NCBI RefSeq assembly: GCF_011038655.2
Contig: NZ_CP064954.1
Coordinates: forward strand, 1,426,001 to 1,490,000
Direction: 5' to 3'
DNA: 64,000 bases
DNA from: Corynebacterium lizhenjunii
GTDB taxonomy: Bacteria > Actinomycetota > Actinomycetes > Mycobacteriales > Mycobacteriaceae
Shown here: one piece after another, positions 30,283-37,234 of the stretch
Layout of the letters: every line of letters begins with the position of its first letter
Numbering within the stretch: the first letter of the stretch is position 1
Program-made: the position numbers and the translations under genes
The notes under the pieces: model-generated
What the model was told of the DNA's origin: nothing
Database searches by the model: none
Seen by the model: the letters and a program-made list of their open reading frames with translations, nothing else

Positions 30283-30444
30283 ATGGAGTTCCGAAATGGT
30301 GCCTACACATCCCGCACCAAAAGTGATGATTGTGAAACCATTGCGCGACTTGCCCGGCGTATCCAAGACAATGCCGACAACCCGCAAGCGCTAGCCAAGA
30401 AGATCGAACGACTAGCCCGAAAGCTTGCCGACGAGTTGCGTTAA
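30283..30444 (+). CDS. Small basic helical protein (plus-strand)
   Basis: 53 residues: MEFRNGAYTSRTKSDDCETI, then ARLARRIQDNADNPQALAKK and IERLARKLADELR, two amphipathic helices. AGAGAGGTG precedes the ATG. It is convergent with the minus-strand gene at 30412, overlapping by 33 bases. The size and Arg/Lys content suggest DNA or protein binding. Unknown function. Confidence 0.5.
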   Translation: MEFRNGAYTSRTKSDDCETIARLARRIQDNADNPQALAKKIERLARKLADELR

Positions 30445-30762
30445 CTCATCAACCGTGTGCATGGTCTCTGCAAGGGACAGATCAATCACACTCACGCCAG
30501 GTGGAAGATGAATCGCTACCCGCTCACTATCATCGTCGGTGGTGTAGCGGTACATCCTCACGCCCTCGATTGGGCTTATCATCTGGGCTGTTGGGCCCAC
30601 ATTCCCAGCCGTTGCCCGGCCTAGGGTTTCAGCGCAGATTGCTGCCAGCACATCCGGCAGAATCCTGTATTCGATATGGATGCCTTCCGGGGCATCATCA
30701 ACGTCAATGTTCACCCCACTTGGTGTGCCCTCAACGTTGAGTTTCTCAACCTTGCAACTCAT
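30412..30762 (-). CDS. Small acidic phage protein
   Basis: 116 residues, with MSCKVEKLNVEGTPSGVNID at the start and a RYTTDDDSERVAIHLPPGVS strand region before a LAETMHTVDELTQLVGKLSG helix. The strand-then-helix ending is like the small paralogues at 18.6-19.3 kb but similarity is weak. GAAGGAAACCATATG precedes the start. Unknown function. Confidence 0.6.
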   Translation of the reverse strand: MSCKVEKLNVEGTPSGVNIDVDDAPEGIHIEYRILPDVLAAICAETLGRATAGNVGPTAQMISPIEGVRMYRYTTDDDSERVAIHLPPGVSVIDLSLAETMHTVDELTQLVGKLSG

Positions 30763-30881
30763 ATGGTTTCCTTCCTATCTAATAAATCGGTGTACCGGGT
30801 GATTGGGAGTGAATTAACCCGATACTGAACAACCCGCCAATTGGTCACCGTGACCATTACAAGGATCCGCTCGCAACAGGC

Positions 30882-30894
30882 GATAATCAATACA
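30882..30894 (+). promoter_or_regulatory. Leaderless promoter of the 30,894 gene
   Basis: GATAAT at 30882-30887 is followed by six bases and ATG at 30894, without a ribosome site. Confidence 0.5.
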
Positions 30895-31394
30895 TGGACA
30901 TCACAACCATCATCACAACCGCAATATCCCTCGCCGCCGCAATCTTCGCGGCTTGGCAAGCCGTGGAAGCTACGAAATCCCGCAAAGCTGCCGCCAAGTC
31001 CCAACAAGAAGCCTCCGAAAGCTCCGCGCGTGCCGCCCGCAGCGCCGAAATCGCCGCTGAAGCACAACGAAAACTTGCCGAAGCACAAGAAACCATGACC
31101 GCCCTCGCCAAGAAACACGACGCGGCAAACCGCAGAAACATCTTCCTCAGACGCACCACAGGCAGGCTCTACGTAATCACCAACCACACCGGTGAAACCA
31201 TCACCAATGTAGAACTGCAACCAACCATGCCTGAACAAGCCGTCCGAATGAGCGCCGAGACGGTGCAGACCATGGGCCACGGTGACGAACATGAAGTACT
31301 CCTCCCATACAGTGGCATGTACGAAATCCACTGGATAGACAGTGATGGAAACAACCAGGTCAAAAAGACCGAAGCTGCTAATCCAAATGCTTGA
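30894..31394 (+). CDS. Membrane-anchored coiled-coil accessory protein (plus-strand)
   Basis: 166 residues: an N-terminal span (MDITTIITTAISLAAAIFAA), a long Ala/Glu/Lys/Arg-rich coiled coil (about residues 25-80), then a small beta domain with RLYVITNHTGETITNVELQP, a GHGDEHEVLLPYSG turn and YEIHWIDSDGNNQV. The domain order (span, coiled coil, sensory-like beta domain) resembles membrane-linked sensors; the gene at 28020 has a comparable anchor. Function unknown. A -10 box directly before the ATG indicates leaderless expression. Confidence 0.62.
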   Translation: MDITTIITTAISLAAAIFAAWQAVEATKSRKAAAKSQQEASESSARAARSAEIAAEAQRKLAEAQETMTALAKKHDAANRRNIFLRRTTGRLYVITNHTGETITNVELQPTMPEQAVRMSAETVQTMGHGDEHEVLLPYSGMYEIHWIDSDGNNQVKKTEAANPNA

Positions 31395-31461
31395 TATAGA
31401 TCGCAGCCGCAACAGCGACAACCGCGCACAAAACGTTAACGACAATGAGAATCGAAGACAT
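31378..31461 (-). CDS. 27-residue membrane peptide
   Basis: MSSILIVVNVLCAVVAVAAA followed by IYIKHLD, one membrane span with a short charged end. GGGAGGTG lies upstream of the ATG. The stop overlaps the end of the plus-strand gene by 17 bases. Size and composition resemble small hydrophobic peptides including type I toxins, but no antisense RNA can be shown. Confidence 0.45.
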   Translation of the reverse strand: MSSILIVVNVLCAVVAVAAAIYIKHLD

Positions 31462-31523
31462 CACACATCACCTCCCAACAATCCGCACGCCTCATGGGTG
31501 TTGAGGCAAATACTCGACGGCAT

Positions 31524-32312
31524 CTAGGCTGCCTGCTCTGTGGTGAGGGTGAATCGTCCGTCCATGAATCGGGATACAAAGTACTCCTGGCCTTTGCCGG
31601 TTACCTTCGGTGTTTTTGACACTGTGACGTGCCCATCAGAGTGCGTGACAGCGGTTTCCTTAACCTTGAACAAGCCGAGTTCCATGGCGCGCTGGGTGGG
31701 CATATTCCAATCCGCACCCTTACGCTTAATGAGGTAGCCATTCTCACGCAGCCAGGCAAACAGGCGTTTTTGCCCAACCTCAAAACCATTACCCTTGAGA
31801 AGCTTCGCAAGGTCACCAACCAGGATCGTTGTTGTGGAGGTGGATACCGCGTCCGCGAACAACACTTTCGGCTTATCCGCCTTAGCCTGCTGCTCCAACA
31901 CCGCGCGGGCCTGCCGCTCCTGCTTCAACTCAGTCGCCAACCGGATAATAAAATCCGGATCCGTCAAGGCCTGCTCCGCCGCCTCCGGAGTGAGATACCC
32001 ACCCCGCCTACGAATCGACGGCAACACCTCATGAGTCACCCAACGCTTAAACTCACGAGCTTCAGGCTTACGACTGCGGAGGATAGCGGAGTAGAGACCA
32101 GACTCAGTGATGACAGTGACTTGCTGGTCACCGCCAGGGGTACGCATAATGTGCGTACCCTTTTCATCTTCATCAAGCGAGCGGGTCATGTCCGGGGCCA
32201 TGCGGTAGCCGAGCACTTTGGCAACATCGCTGGCGATCCAGCGTGGTTCTCCATCCTCAGCTATGAGGACACGAACTTGGTTGCCTTGGAAATTAAACGG
32301 TTCAATACTCAT
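31524..32312 (-). CDS. Phage antirepressor (BRO-N/KilA-C-like)
   Basis: 262 residues. The N-terminal BRO domain is recognisable (FNFQGNQVRVLIAEDGEPRW, ASDVAKVLGYR, GLYSAILRSRKPEAREFKRW with VTHEVLPSIRRRGGY). A linker leads to a C-terminal KilAC-like domain (LAKLLKGNGFEVGQKRLFAW then LRENGYLIKRKGADWNMPTQ). Proteins of this type counteract the CI repressor on induction. It is the first long gene after the Cro-like gene in the early operon. Confidence 0.88.
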   Translation of the reverse strand: MSIEPFNFQGNQVRVLIAEDGEPRWIASDVAKVLGYRMAPDMTRSLDEDEKGTHIMRTPGGDQQVTVITESGLYSAILRSRKPEAREFKRWVTHEVLPSIRRRGGYLTPEAAEQALTDPDFIIRLATELKQERQARAVLEQQAKADKPKVLFADAVSTSTTTILVGDLAKLLKGNGFEVGQKRLFAWLRENGYLIKRKGADWNMPTQRAMELGLFKVKETAVTHSDGHVTVSKTPKVTGKGQEYFVSRFMDGRFTLTTEQAA

Positions 32313-32335
32313 TGTGATGTCTCCTTTGGGGTGGG

Positions 32336-32557
32336 TTAAGCTGCCGGGATTTCAGTGCAGTCGTTGACGAGAATTCGGTTGGGCCGTGCTCCGAGTCTTG
32401 CAAGTGCTTGGAGTACCGCAGGTTTCGGGTCACGAGTCGCAAGTGCCTCACGCCAGGTCTTGCGGGTCACGCCAGTGACGGCCTCAAGTTCAACGAAAGT
32501 AGAAATCTTGTGAGCACGCTTCACTCGGTCAATTTCGTCAAGACTGAGAAGAAACAT
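32336..32557 (-). CDS. Cro-like HTH regulator
   Basis: 73 residues beginning MFLLSLDEIDRVKRAHKIST; the ATG at 32557 is spaced nine bases from AGGAG, an upstream ATG at 32563 too close to it. FVELEAVTGVTRKTWREALA is a helix-turn-helix. It is divergent from the plus-strand repressor gene and first in the early operon, the Cro position. Its function as the lytic switch is inferred from the arrangement. Confidence 0.7.
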   Translation of the reverse strand: MFLLSLDEIDRVKRAHKISTFVELEAVTGVTRKTWREALATRDPKPAVLQALARLGARPNRILVNDCTEIPAA

Positions 32558-32589
32558 TCTCATAAACTCCTTTACTCTGTCGGTATGAG

Positions 32590-32713
32590 CAAAATTTAAC
32601 CCACGTCCACCATGTTGCGCAAGTCTTTACCCGGCGTGTTGGCATTAAATTTCCCATTGCTCCAGGTACTTCACGCCTTGACGGGTAGAAAATAACCCAC
32701 TATGGTTTAGGCT
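32590..32713. promoter_or_regulatory. Divergent immunity promoters and operators
   Basis: Plus strand: TTGACG (32678-32683), 17 bases, TATGGT (32701-32706), then seven bases to the repressor ATG, so a leaderless mRNA. Minus strand: TTGCGC, 17 bases and TTAAAT towards the Cro-like gene. AAATTTAACCCAC (about 32585) and AAAATAACCCAC (about 32690) are nearly identical and overlap or abut the -10 boxes; they are good operator candidates. Confidence 0.6.
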
Positions 32714-33085
32714 ATGAGCAAAGAAACGGACTGGTTTACCTCAATGGCAAAGCGACGGGTAACCGTCACTGAGATCGCCGAAATCCTGGGCGTGTCACGC
32801 CGCACTGCCACCAATAGAGTGAATGATGGACTTTCTGCCGATGAGCTCATCGTTATCAGTCGCGAACTAGAAATGTCCCCTATCCACGCACTTGTAGAGC
32901 TAGGAAAAATTACGGTTGAAGAAGCCCTTGATTTTGTAGACGGTGACGGCCGTTTGCTCACCTCGGCCAGCACGGAGGAACTAATTTTTCAACTGGCCAT
33001 CGATTCCCTACCAGCTTCTAAGCTCATCGACCTTGGTAACGATGGCCGTGACCGGGTCACTCGAATGGAGGAAGACAACCCATAG
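32714..33085 (+). CDS. Putative CI-type repressor (HTH)
   Basis: 123 residues starting MSKETDWFTSMAKRRVTVTE. EIAEILGVSRRTATNRVNDG is a canonical helix-turn-helix; MSPIHALVELGKITVEEALD and a C-terminal Asp/Leu-rich helix likely form the dimerisation part. It lacks the RecA-cleavable peptidase of lambda CI, so induction would need another route (for instance the antirepressor). It stands alone on the plus strand, divergent from the Cro-like gene. Leaderless -10 seven bases before the ATG. Confidence 0.75.
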   Translation: MSKETDWFTSMAKRRVTVTEIAEILGVSRRTATNRVNDGLSADELIVISRELEMSPIHALVELGKITVEEALDFVDGDGRLLTSASTEELIFQLAIDSLPASKLIDLGNDGRDRVTRMEEDNP

Positions 33086-33211
33086 CACTCTGCTCTCCCG
33101 CTTGATTCTTCGGACGATGATGGTTTGCCGTCCCGGTGATACCCCATCCCGTGCTAGCCCCCTGGGTTTTGGTTGCGTGCCCCCTTACTGTGCCCCAGTA
33201 TCACACGTGTG

Positions 33212-33230
33212 GTGTGCTAGTGGGGGTGGG
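33212..33230 (+). repeat. 19-base direct repeat, left copy
   Basis: GTGTGCTAGTGGGGGTGGG occurs here and identically at 35001-35019, in the same orientation, bracketing the two-gene XRE-ImmA/IrrE module. This is what remains after recombination-driven cassette insertion or marks a shared junction. Confidence 0.7.
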
Positions 33231-33270
33231 GGTTAGGTCGTTCCTGTGGCGGGCGAATGTATCATTCCGT

Positions 33271-33330
33271 GTGATATTATCACTCTTAGTGATTTTATAA
33301 CACCGCTTGTTATACTAAGTGATAATTCAC
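33271..33330 (+). promoter_or_regulatory. Palindromic operators and promoter of the XRE-ImmA/IrrE pair
   Basis: GTGATA-T-TATCAC (33271-33283), TATAACA-CCGCT-TGTTATA (33296-33314) and GTGA-TAAT-TCAC (33319-33330) are inverted repeats around TATACT (33311-33316), a -10 box. This many palindromes point to autoregulation, presumably by the XRE protein. The -35 region is weak (about 33288). Confidence 0.6.
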
Positions 33331-33358
33331 CCCAACCCGAAACACCGGAAGGCCCAAA

Positions 33359-33958
33359 ATGAAACAACACCTCCACAACGAACTAACCCCGCACTACAAC
33401 GACTTCCAAACAGCATGCACAACCGGACTCCAACACATGAAGAAATCACCACTCACAGGCACCTTCAACCACCGACACCTCCAACGCACCCACATACTCA
33501 ACGCATTCGCACACCACCTCCCCAAACAACTCGGAAGCTTCACAAGAATCAACAACTCCTACACCAAAAACCGACTCGTCTACCACTCCACCACACACAA
33601 CGCCGACCTCATCTGGCGCCGACGCAGCAGCATCGGCCAATACGCCAAACAACACCAAAAACAACGAAACCAACAACTAGCACTGTTCACCAAACCAGCA
33701 CAACAATTCCGCGCAGACCTACCCACACAAATCGCATTCATCTGGGACCTACCCCCACTCGACGACAACCACGAACCACTAGAACCCTTCCCCCTCGGAA
33801 TCAAAATAGCCCAACCAGGCTACAAACTCGACGAAAACCACTGGACTGCAAGCTTCCCACTCATCGAACACAGCGAAACCTACCCCACAATCGCCGAACT
33901 CGACCCCAACGAACTCGACTGGGACATCGAAACCGACGACCACGCACAACACTCCTAA
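33359..33958 (+). CDS. Unknown partner of XRE-ImmA/IrrE protein (candidate toxin)
   Basis: 199 residues, high in His, Asn, Gln and Thr, very C/A-rich coding strand. MKQHLHNELTPHYNDFQTAC begins a helical first half with AFAHHLPKQLGSFTRINNSY; the middle has LIWRRRSSIGQYAKQHQKQR and a beta region near DLPTQIAFIWDLPPLDDNHE. It ends acidic (ELDWDIETDDHAQHS). GGAAGG lies before the ATG. First gene of a two-gene operon with the next, 18 bases apart. The pair resembles defence systems in which a toxin-like protein is controlled by an XRE-ImmA/IrrE protein; toxicity is not shown. Confidence 0.6.
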   Translation: MKQHLHNELTPHYNDFQTACTTGLQHMKKSPLTGTFNHRHLQRTHILNAFAHHLPKQLGSFTRINNSYTKNRLVYHSTTHNADLIWRRRSSIGQYAKQHQKQRNQQLALFTKPAQQFRADLPTQIAFIWDLPPLDDNHEPLEPFPLGIKIAQPGYKLDENHWTASFPLIEHSETYPTIAELDPNELDWDIETDDHAQHS

Positions 33959-33976
33959 CCACCACAAGGAGGCACC

Positions 33977-34987
33977 ATGCCCACAGCAAACCACCGCCTC
34001 AAAACCCTCCGCCTCATCAACGGCATGAACCAAGGCGACTTCGCAAACATCCTCGGCATCAAGCAACCACTCCTATCCATGATCGAACGAGGAGACCGCG
34101 AACTAACCACCAACCACATCGTAACCGCCCGAATGTACTTCCGACTGCCTGCCGACTACTTCGACAAACCGGAAATCACCTACCAACCGAACCAACTCAA
34201 CTTCCGCCGCAAAAAACTCACCAAAAACCAAGCCACCATGGCCGCCCACACCTTCGGCCTCATCGAACAACACTACGCAGACCAACCCAACCCCCTTCAG
34301 GAGTTCCCCTGCACCCCAACACCGACCCGACGAAGCACCAAAGACATCGAAGCCATTGCCGCCGATACCCGCGCCCAACTCGGAATTAAGCCTGATACGC
34401 CTATCCGCAATGTCACACGCTGCATGGACCGGTTGGGGATCATCGTCACAGCACTGGCTAACCCCCTACTTCCCGCAGACAAGATTGATGGAATTTCCAC
34501 ACCCGCGCAGACCGGACACGCGTTAGTGACAACCCTTAACTACAGCACCCCGGGGGATCGTTTTCGGTTTTCCGCAGCCCACGAGTTGGGGCATGTTCTG
34601 CTGCACACAAACGACGAGGTGAAGTCTCTCGAGGATAAAGAGGCTGAGGCTGATGATTTTGCGGCGGCTTTCCTTATGCCTGCTGGACCTATGCGTGACT
34701 TGCTAACTGCAGATTTGACGCTGAATGGTTATGCCGCTGTTAAGTCGAAATGGGGTACTTCTATCCAGGCGCTCGTTCGCCGTGCTCGCGATTTGGGCGT
34801 TATCGATGATGATCGGTATCGGTCTTTGTTTATCCAGTTGAGTGGGCGGGGGTGGCGGACACGGGAACCTGTGGAAGTACAGCTTGAGAGTATGATTCAT
34901 CAGCCGCCTGAGTTGTGGATTGCGCATGCTGGGCGCAGGGATGGGCCGGGTTTGGCGTCTGTTACGCAGTTACCGCGTCGTGAGTAG
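33977..34987 (+). CDS. XRE-ImmA/IrrE metallopeptidase (candidate antitoxin/regulator)
   Basis: 336 residues. N-terminal XRE HTH (RLKTLRLINGMNQGDFANIL then IKQPLLSMIERGDRELTTNH) is followed by a domain with zinc peptidase motif RFSAAHELGHVLLHTNDEVK (HExxH) and an EAEADDFAAAFLMPAGPMRD downstream ligand. Such proteins act as regulatory proteases or antitoxins. The HTH can bind the palindromes upstream. C/A-rich codon use gives way to G/T-rich use from about 34,550. AAGGAGG precedes the ATG at 33977. Confidence 0.85.
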   Translation: MPTANHRLKTLRLINGMNQGDFANILGIKQPLLSMIERGDRELTTNHIVTARMYFRLPADYFDKPEITYQPNQLNFRRKKLTKNQATMAAHTFGLIEQHYADQPNPLQEFPCTPTPTRRSTKDIEAIAADTRAQLGIKPDTPIRNVTRCMDRLGIIVTALANPLLPADKIDGISTPAQTGHALVTTLNYSTPGDRFRFSAAHELGHVLLHTNDEVKSLEDKEAEADDFAAAFLMPAGPMRDLLTADLTLNGYAAVKSKWGTSIQALVRRARDLGVIDDDRYRSLFIQLSGRGWRTREPVEVQLESMIHQPPELWIAHAGRRDGPGLASVTQLPRRE

Positions 34988-35000
34988 TGGCGGTTTTGTC

Positions 35001-35019
35001 GTGTGCTAGTGGGGGTGGG
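35001..35019 (+). repeat. 19-base direct repeat, right copy
   Basis: Identical to 33212-33230 and just after the stop of the ImmA/IrrE gene. The two copies enclose exactly the operator region and both genes. Confidence 0.7.
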
Positions 35020-35076
35020 TGGTTGCGGGCTGTTTTTGGTGCTGCGGTTGGAGACCCCCGCAACCCACAAAGCGGC

Positions 35077-35562
35077 CTATGGCAACTCCAAAGACGTCTG
35101 AGACGGACCCAACTCAGGAGGAAAACACACCTCGATACATTCCAACCCTGAAGCCGCACGAATAAGCTTCTCATCTTTGGTGAAAAGATACTCACACTCA
35201 GCTTCGATAGCGCAGGAGAGAATAGCAACGTCTTGAGGCTTAATCATTCTCTCCGGGCCGAGCTTCTGCGCTCGCCGCATCGCAAATTCATCAAGCTCAA
35301 CCCAGATAACGTCAGCCGCTCTAAGGAACTGCTCCGCCTCATCGATGTAAGCACTAGAGATAGGGGCGCTTTGTTGGCCGTCTCGCATGATTGGCGTCGC
35401 TATTGTCTCGACACCAACCAACGTAGGCAGGTAGACCTGGTACTTCGGATCAGTAAATACCCGCTCTGTCCGCTCAGCGTACGAGGGCGTTTCATCGAGA
35501 AACATATTCAGTAGCAGGCTCGTGTCGACAGCAACCTTGATGACCTCCAGAGGCTTAGCCAT
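35077..35562 (-). CDS. PIN-domain nuclease (VapC-like toxin candidate)
   Basis: 161 residues with a PIN fold: VAVDTSLLLNMFLDETPSYA (first Asp), a Glu around VYLPTLVGVETIATPI, an acidic PQDVAILSCAIEAECEYLFT with the second and third Asp/Glu, and TKDEKLIRAASGL (final Asp). PIN proteins are RNA-cleaving ribonucleases, many acting as toxins. It follows a 260-residue partner (8-base overlap), typical of a toxin-antitoxin order. Function in this prophage could be abortive infection or stabilisation of the lysogen. Confidence 0.82.
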   Translation of the reverse strand: MAKPLEVIKVAVDTSLLLNMFLDETPSYAERTERVFTDPKYQVYLPTLVGVETIATPIMRDGQQSAPISSAYIDEAEQFLRAADVIWVELDEFAMRRAQKLGPERMIKPQDVAILSCAIEAECEYLFTKDEKLIRAASGLECIEVCFPPELGPSQTSLELP

Positions 35563-36337
35563 GTTCTCTGCCGCCCCTGTCTTCGCCTCGAATTGCGCCC
35601 ATCAGGCCATCTACCGTGACGCCTTGGTCCTTGAGGTCTTTCCAAATCCCGCGACCTGGGCGAGCAGGGCCAGAGGGCTCGCGAATCTCTATCCGGCGTG
35701 CATCGATCTCTTCAATAACGTGGGTTTCAGGGTGCCGTTTGAGTATGCCGTAAATGCTGACTTTCTGGCGCAATCCGTTGCGAAGTTCCTCATCAAGTTC
35801 CTCAGTGAAGCTGATATTCACCTTTGGGCCGCCAGAGGAGGGGTGCAGCCTCGCCCGAAATCTCCCATTGTTGGCCGAGTAGTGATACAACTCGCCCGTG
35901 ACAGAGCCAAGGGAAAGGGGGATTTTCTTCACTATGCCGTCGATGGCATCCCGCAATGGTGCGTCAAGGCTTACGCTTTCTGAACCATATGATGGGTGCA
36001 GTTTGACTCCTGTCACGCCTGCCTTGGACTCAAGCCTGGTCAGGTCGCGTACATTTTGGACTTGCTTGAGTGTCCAGTTCTCTGGAATAGCTTCTCCATC
36101 GCGAAGTTGGGCAATCCCAGCCAAAATTTCGGCCTCTACCTTGGGTGACACGATGACTCCAGTTATGGAGCTTCCCTCTTCAAGGGCGCCCATTTTTACG
36201 GGCTTGTCGGTGAACCCTGCCACTAGACTTGTTAGTAATTCAAGCCCTTTGAGGACAGTTTGTGCGTCCATGCTTTGCAGTGTTCCGTTGAGTACAAGAT
36301 TGAGCGATCTGGTATCGCCTGTGTCCTGGTGGTTCAT
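35555..36337 (-). CDS. Partner of PIN nuclease (candidate antitoxin), function unknown
   Basis: 260 residues upstream of and overlapping the PIN gene. No classic DNA-binding motif is obvious at the N-terminus. The C-terminal half has repeated small beta segments: YHYSANNGRFRARLHPSSGG, VNISFTEELDEELRNGL, VSIYGILKRHPETHVIEEID. It ends in Gly/Arg/Asp-rich sequence (RGEDRGGREHG). Actinobacterial genomes often keep a protein of this kind next to a PIN toxin. AAGGAGGTG lies just before the ATG, a very strong ribosome site, with -10-like TAGACT about 35 bases upstream. Confidence 0.6.
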   Translation of the reverse strand: MNHQDTGDTRSLNLVLNGTLQSMDAQTVLKGLELLTSLVAGFTDKPVKMGALEEGSSITGVIVSPKVEAEILAGIAQLRDGEAIPENWTLKQVQNVRDLTRLESKAGVTGVKLHPSYGSESVSLDAPLRDAIDGIVKKIPLSLGSVTGELYHYSANNGRFRARLHPSSGGPKVNISFTEELDEELRNGLRQKVSIYGILKRHPETHVIEEIDARRIEIREPSGPARPGRGIWKDLKDQGVTVDGLMGAIRGEDRGGREHG

Positions 36338-36450
36338 GTGTCACCTCCTTGTGTTTGGCGTTCTTGAGTCTACCCAATACGCAGCGAGCAATTGGATAAC
36401 CGGGTAACCGGCTGTAATCCCACCGATTACTTTCCGGGCCTTTATTCCAT

Positions 36451-36480
36451 TTGACAAGTAGCGGCCTAGTGCGCTATTAT
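36451..36480 (+). promoter_or_regulatory. Promoter of small-gene cassette 2
   Basis: TTGACA, an 18-base spacer and TATTAT, then GAAAGGAGGTG and the ATG at 36512. Almost perfect -35. It matches the arrangement of the cassette 1 promoter at 17,952-17,979. Confidence 0.75.
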
Positions 36481-36511
36481 GGGTGTGTACCCAACGAAAG
36501 GAGGTGACACC

Positions 36512-36583
36512 ATGTACGCCAACATCATCGCCACACTCTCACTAATCATGATGATCATCATCTGGCTCGACACCAGGAACTAA
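36512..36583 (+). CDS. 23-residue membrane peptide, cassette 2 first gene
   Basis: MYANIIATLSLIMMIIIWLD and TRN: one membrane span with a charged end. Strong ribosome site AAAGGAGGTG. It holds the position of the 40-residue peptide in cassette 1 but is shorter and different in sequence. Size, hydrophobicity and strong promoter resemble type I toxin peptides; an antisense RNA would be needed to support that. Confidence 0.55.
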   Translation: MYANIIATLSLIMMIIIWLDTRN

Positions 36584-36588
36584 GACCA

Positions 36589-36636
36589 CCCCGGTTCTAA
36601 ATGTCCTTATCATTCAGAACCGGGGGGCAACCCCCC
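36589..36636 (+). other. Double-hairpin RNA element, cassette 2
   Basis: CCCCGGTTCT (36589-36598) pairs with AGAACCGGGG (36616-36625), and the G run 36622-36627 can instead pair with CCCCCC at 36631-36636. Same core GGTTCT/AGAACC, same competing second stem and same place as the cassette 1 element. Confidence 0.6.
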
Positions 36637-36665
36637 ACCCTACCCCACAAACAAGGAAAACCGCC

Positions 36666-36794
36666 ATGCAATTCACTCTCACAGGGCTCGCCGTAGCCAC
36701 CATCATGCTCATCGCCGGGGCCTCCCCCTTCTTTTTCCCGGCATTCATCGCCCTAGGGCTTGCCATCGACCACAACCGAAAGGACACCCATTAA
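36666..36794 (+). CDS. Small membrane protein, cassette 2 second gene
   Basis: 42 residues, hydrophobic (LTGLAVATIMLIAGASPFFF then PAFIALGLAIDHNRK). Its stop overlaps the start of the HTH gene in TAATG, the same one-base overlap as in cassette 1. Likely a membrane protein co-expressed with the HTH protein. Confidence 0.6.
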   Translation: MQFTLTGLAVATIMLIAGASPFFFPAFIALGLAIDHNRKDTH

Positions 36795-37021
36795 TGCGCC
36801 CCATCATCACCGACGCAGACACCGGCCGCGAACTCTGGCGCGTCAAAGAATGCGCCGCTCATTGCGGCATCAAACCCTCCACCTGGACCACCTACACCGC
36901 CCAAGGCCGCACACCTGCCCCCATCGCCCACTTTGACCAACGCACACCCGTCTGGGACGCCGCAGAAGTCAAGGCCTGGCACGCGGCCCGGCCCGGCAGC
37001 CCCACACAACTCAGACGCTAA
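36794..37021 (+). CDS. HTH protein (excisionase-like), cassette 2 third gene
   Basis: 75 residues: CAAHCGIKPSTWTTYTAQGR is the helix-turn-helix, FDQRTPVWDAAEVKAWHAAR the wing and end. About half of the positions match the paralogue at 18330. It is directly upstream (213 bases) of the integrase and in the same orientation, so it is the best candidate for the recombination directionality factor, Xis. AlpA/HTH_17-like family by pattern. Confidence 0.72.
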   Translation: MRPIITDADTGRELWRVKECAAHCGIKPSTWTTYTAQGRTPAPIAHFDQRTPVWDAAEVKAWHAARPGSPTQLRR

Positions 37022-37234
37022 CCAGCAGAACAAACCCCCGGGCAAGTGGTGCCGGGCCTACCAACCCACGCCATGAACACCATCCATTTCAGGCGTAAAA
37101 CACCACCCGCCCGGGGGCCAACCCCAACGGGACACGAAACCAGGCATCCGCCGTTTCATTAGCGTCTACCAGTCCCGGAAATTGTCGCCCTGCGCAATCT
37201 TTCAGCACTGGCTAACACCAAAGGAGCATACCAC

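Noticed and set aside
33319..34389. 356-codon plus-strand frame rich in Thr, Pro, His and Arg
   Set aside because: An out-of-frame reading of the C/A-rich operon; the two other frames give XRE-ImmA/IrrE motifs and a start with a ribosome site.
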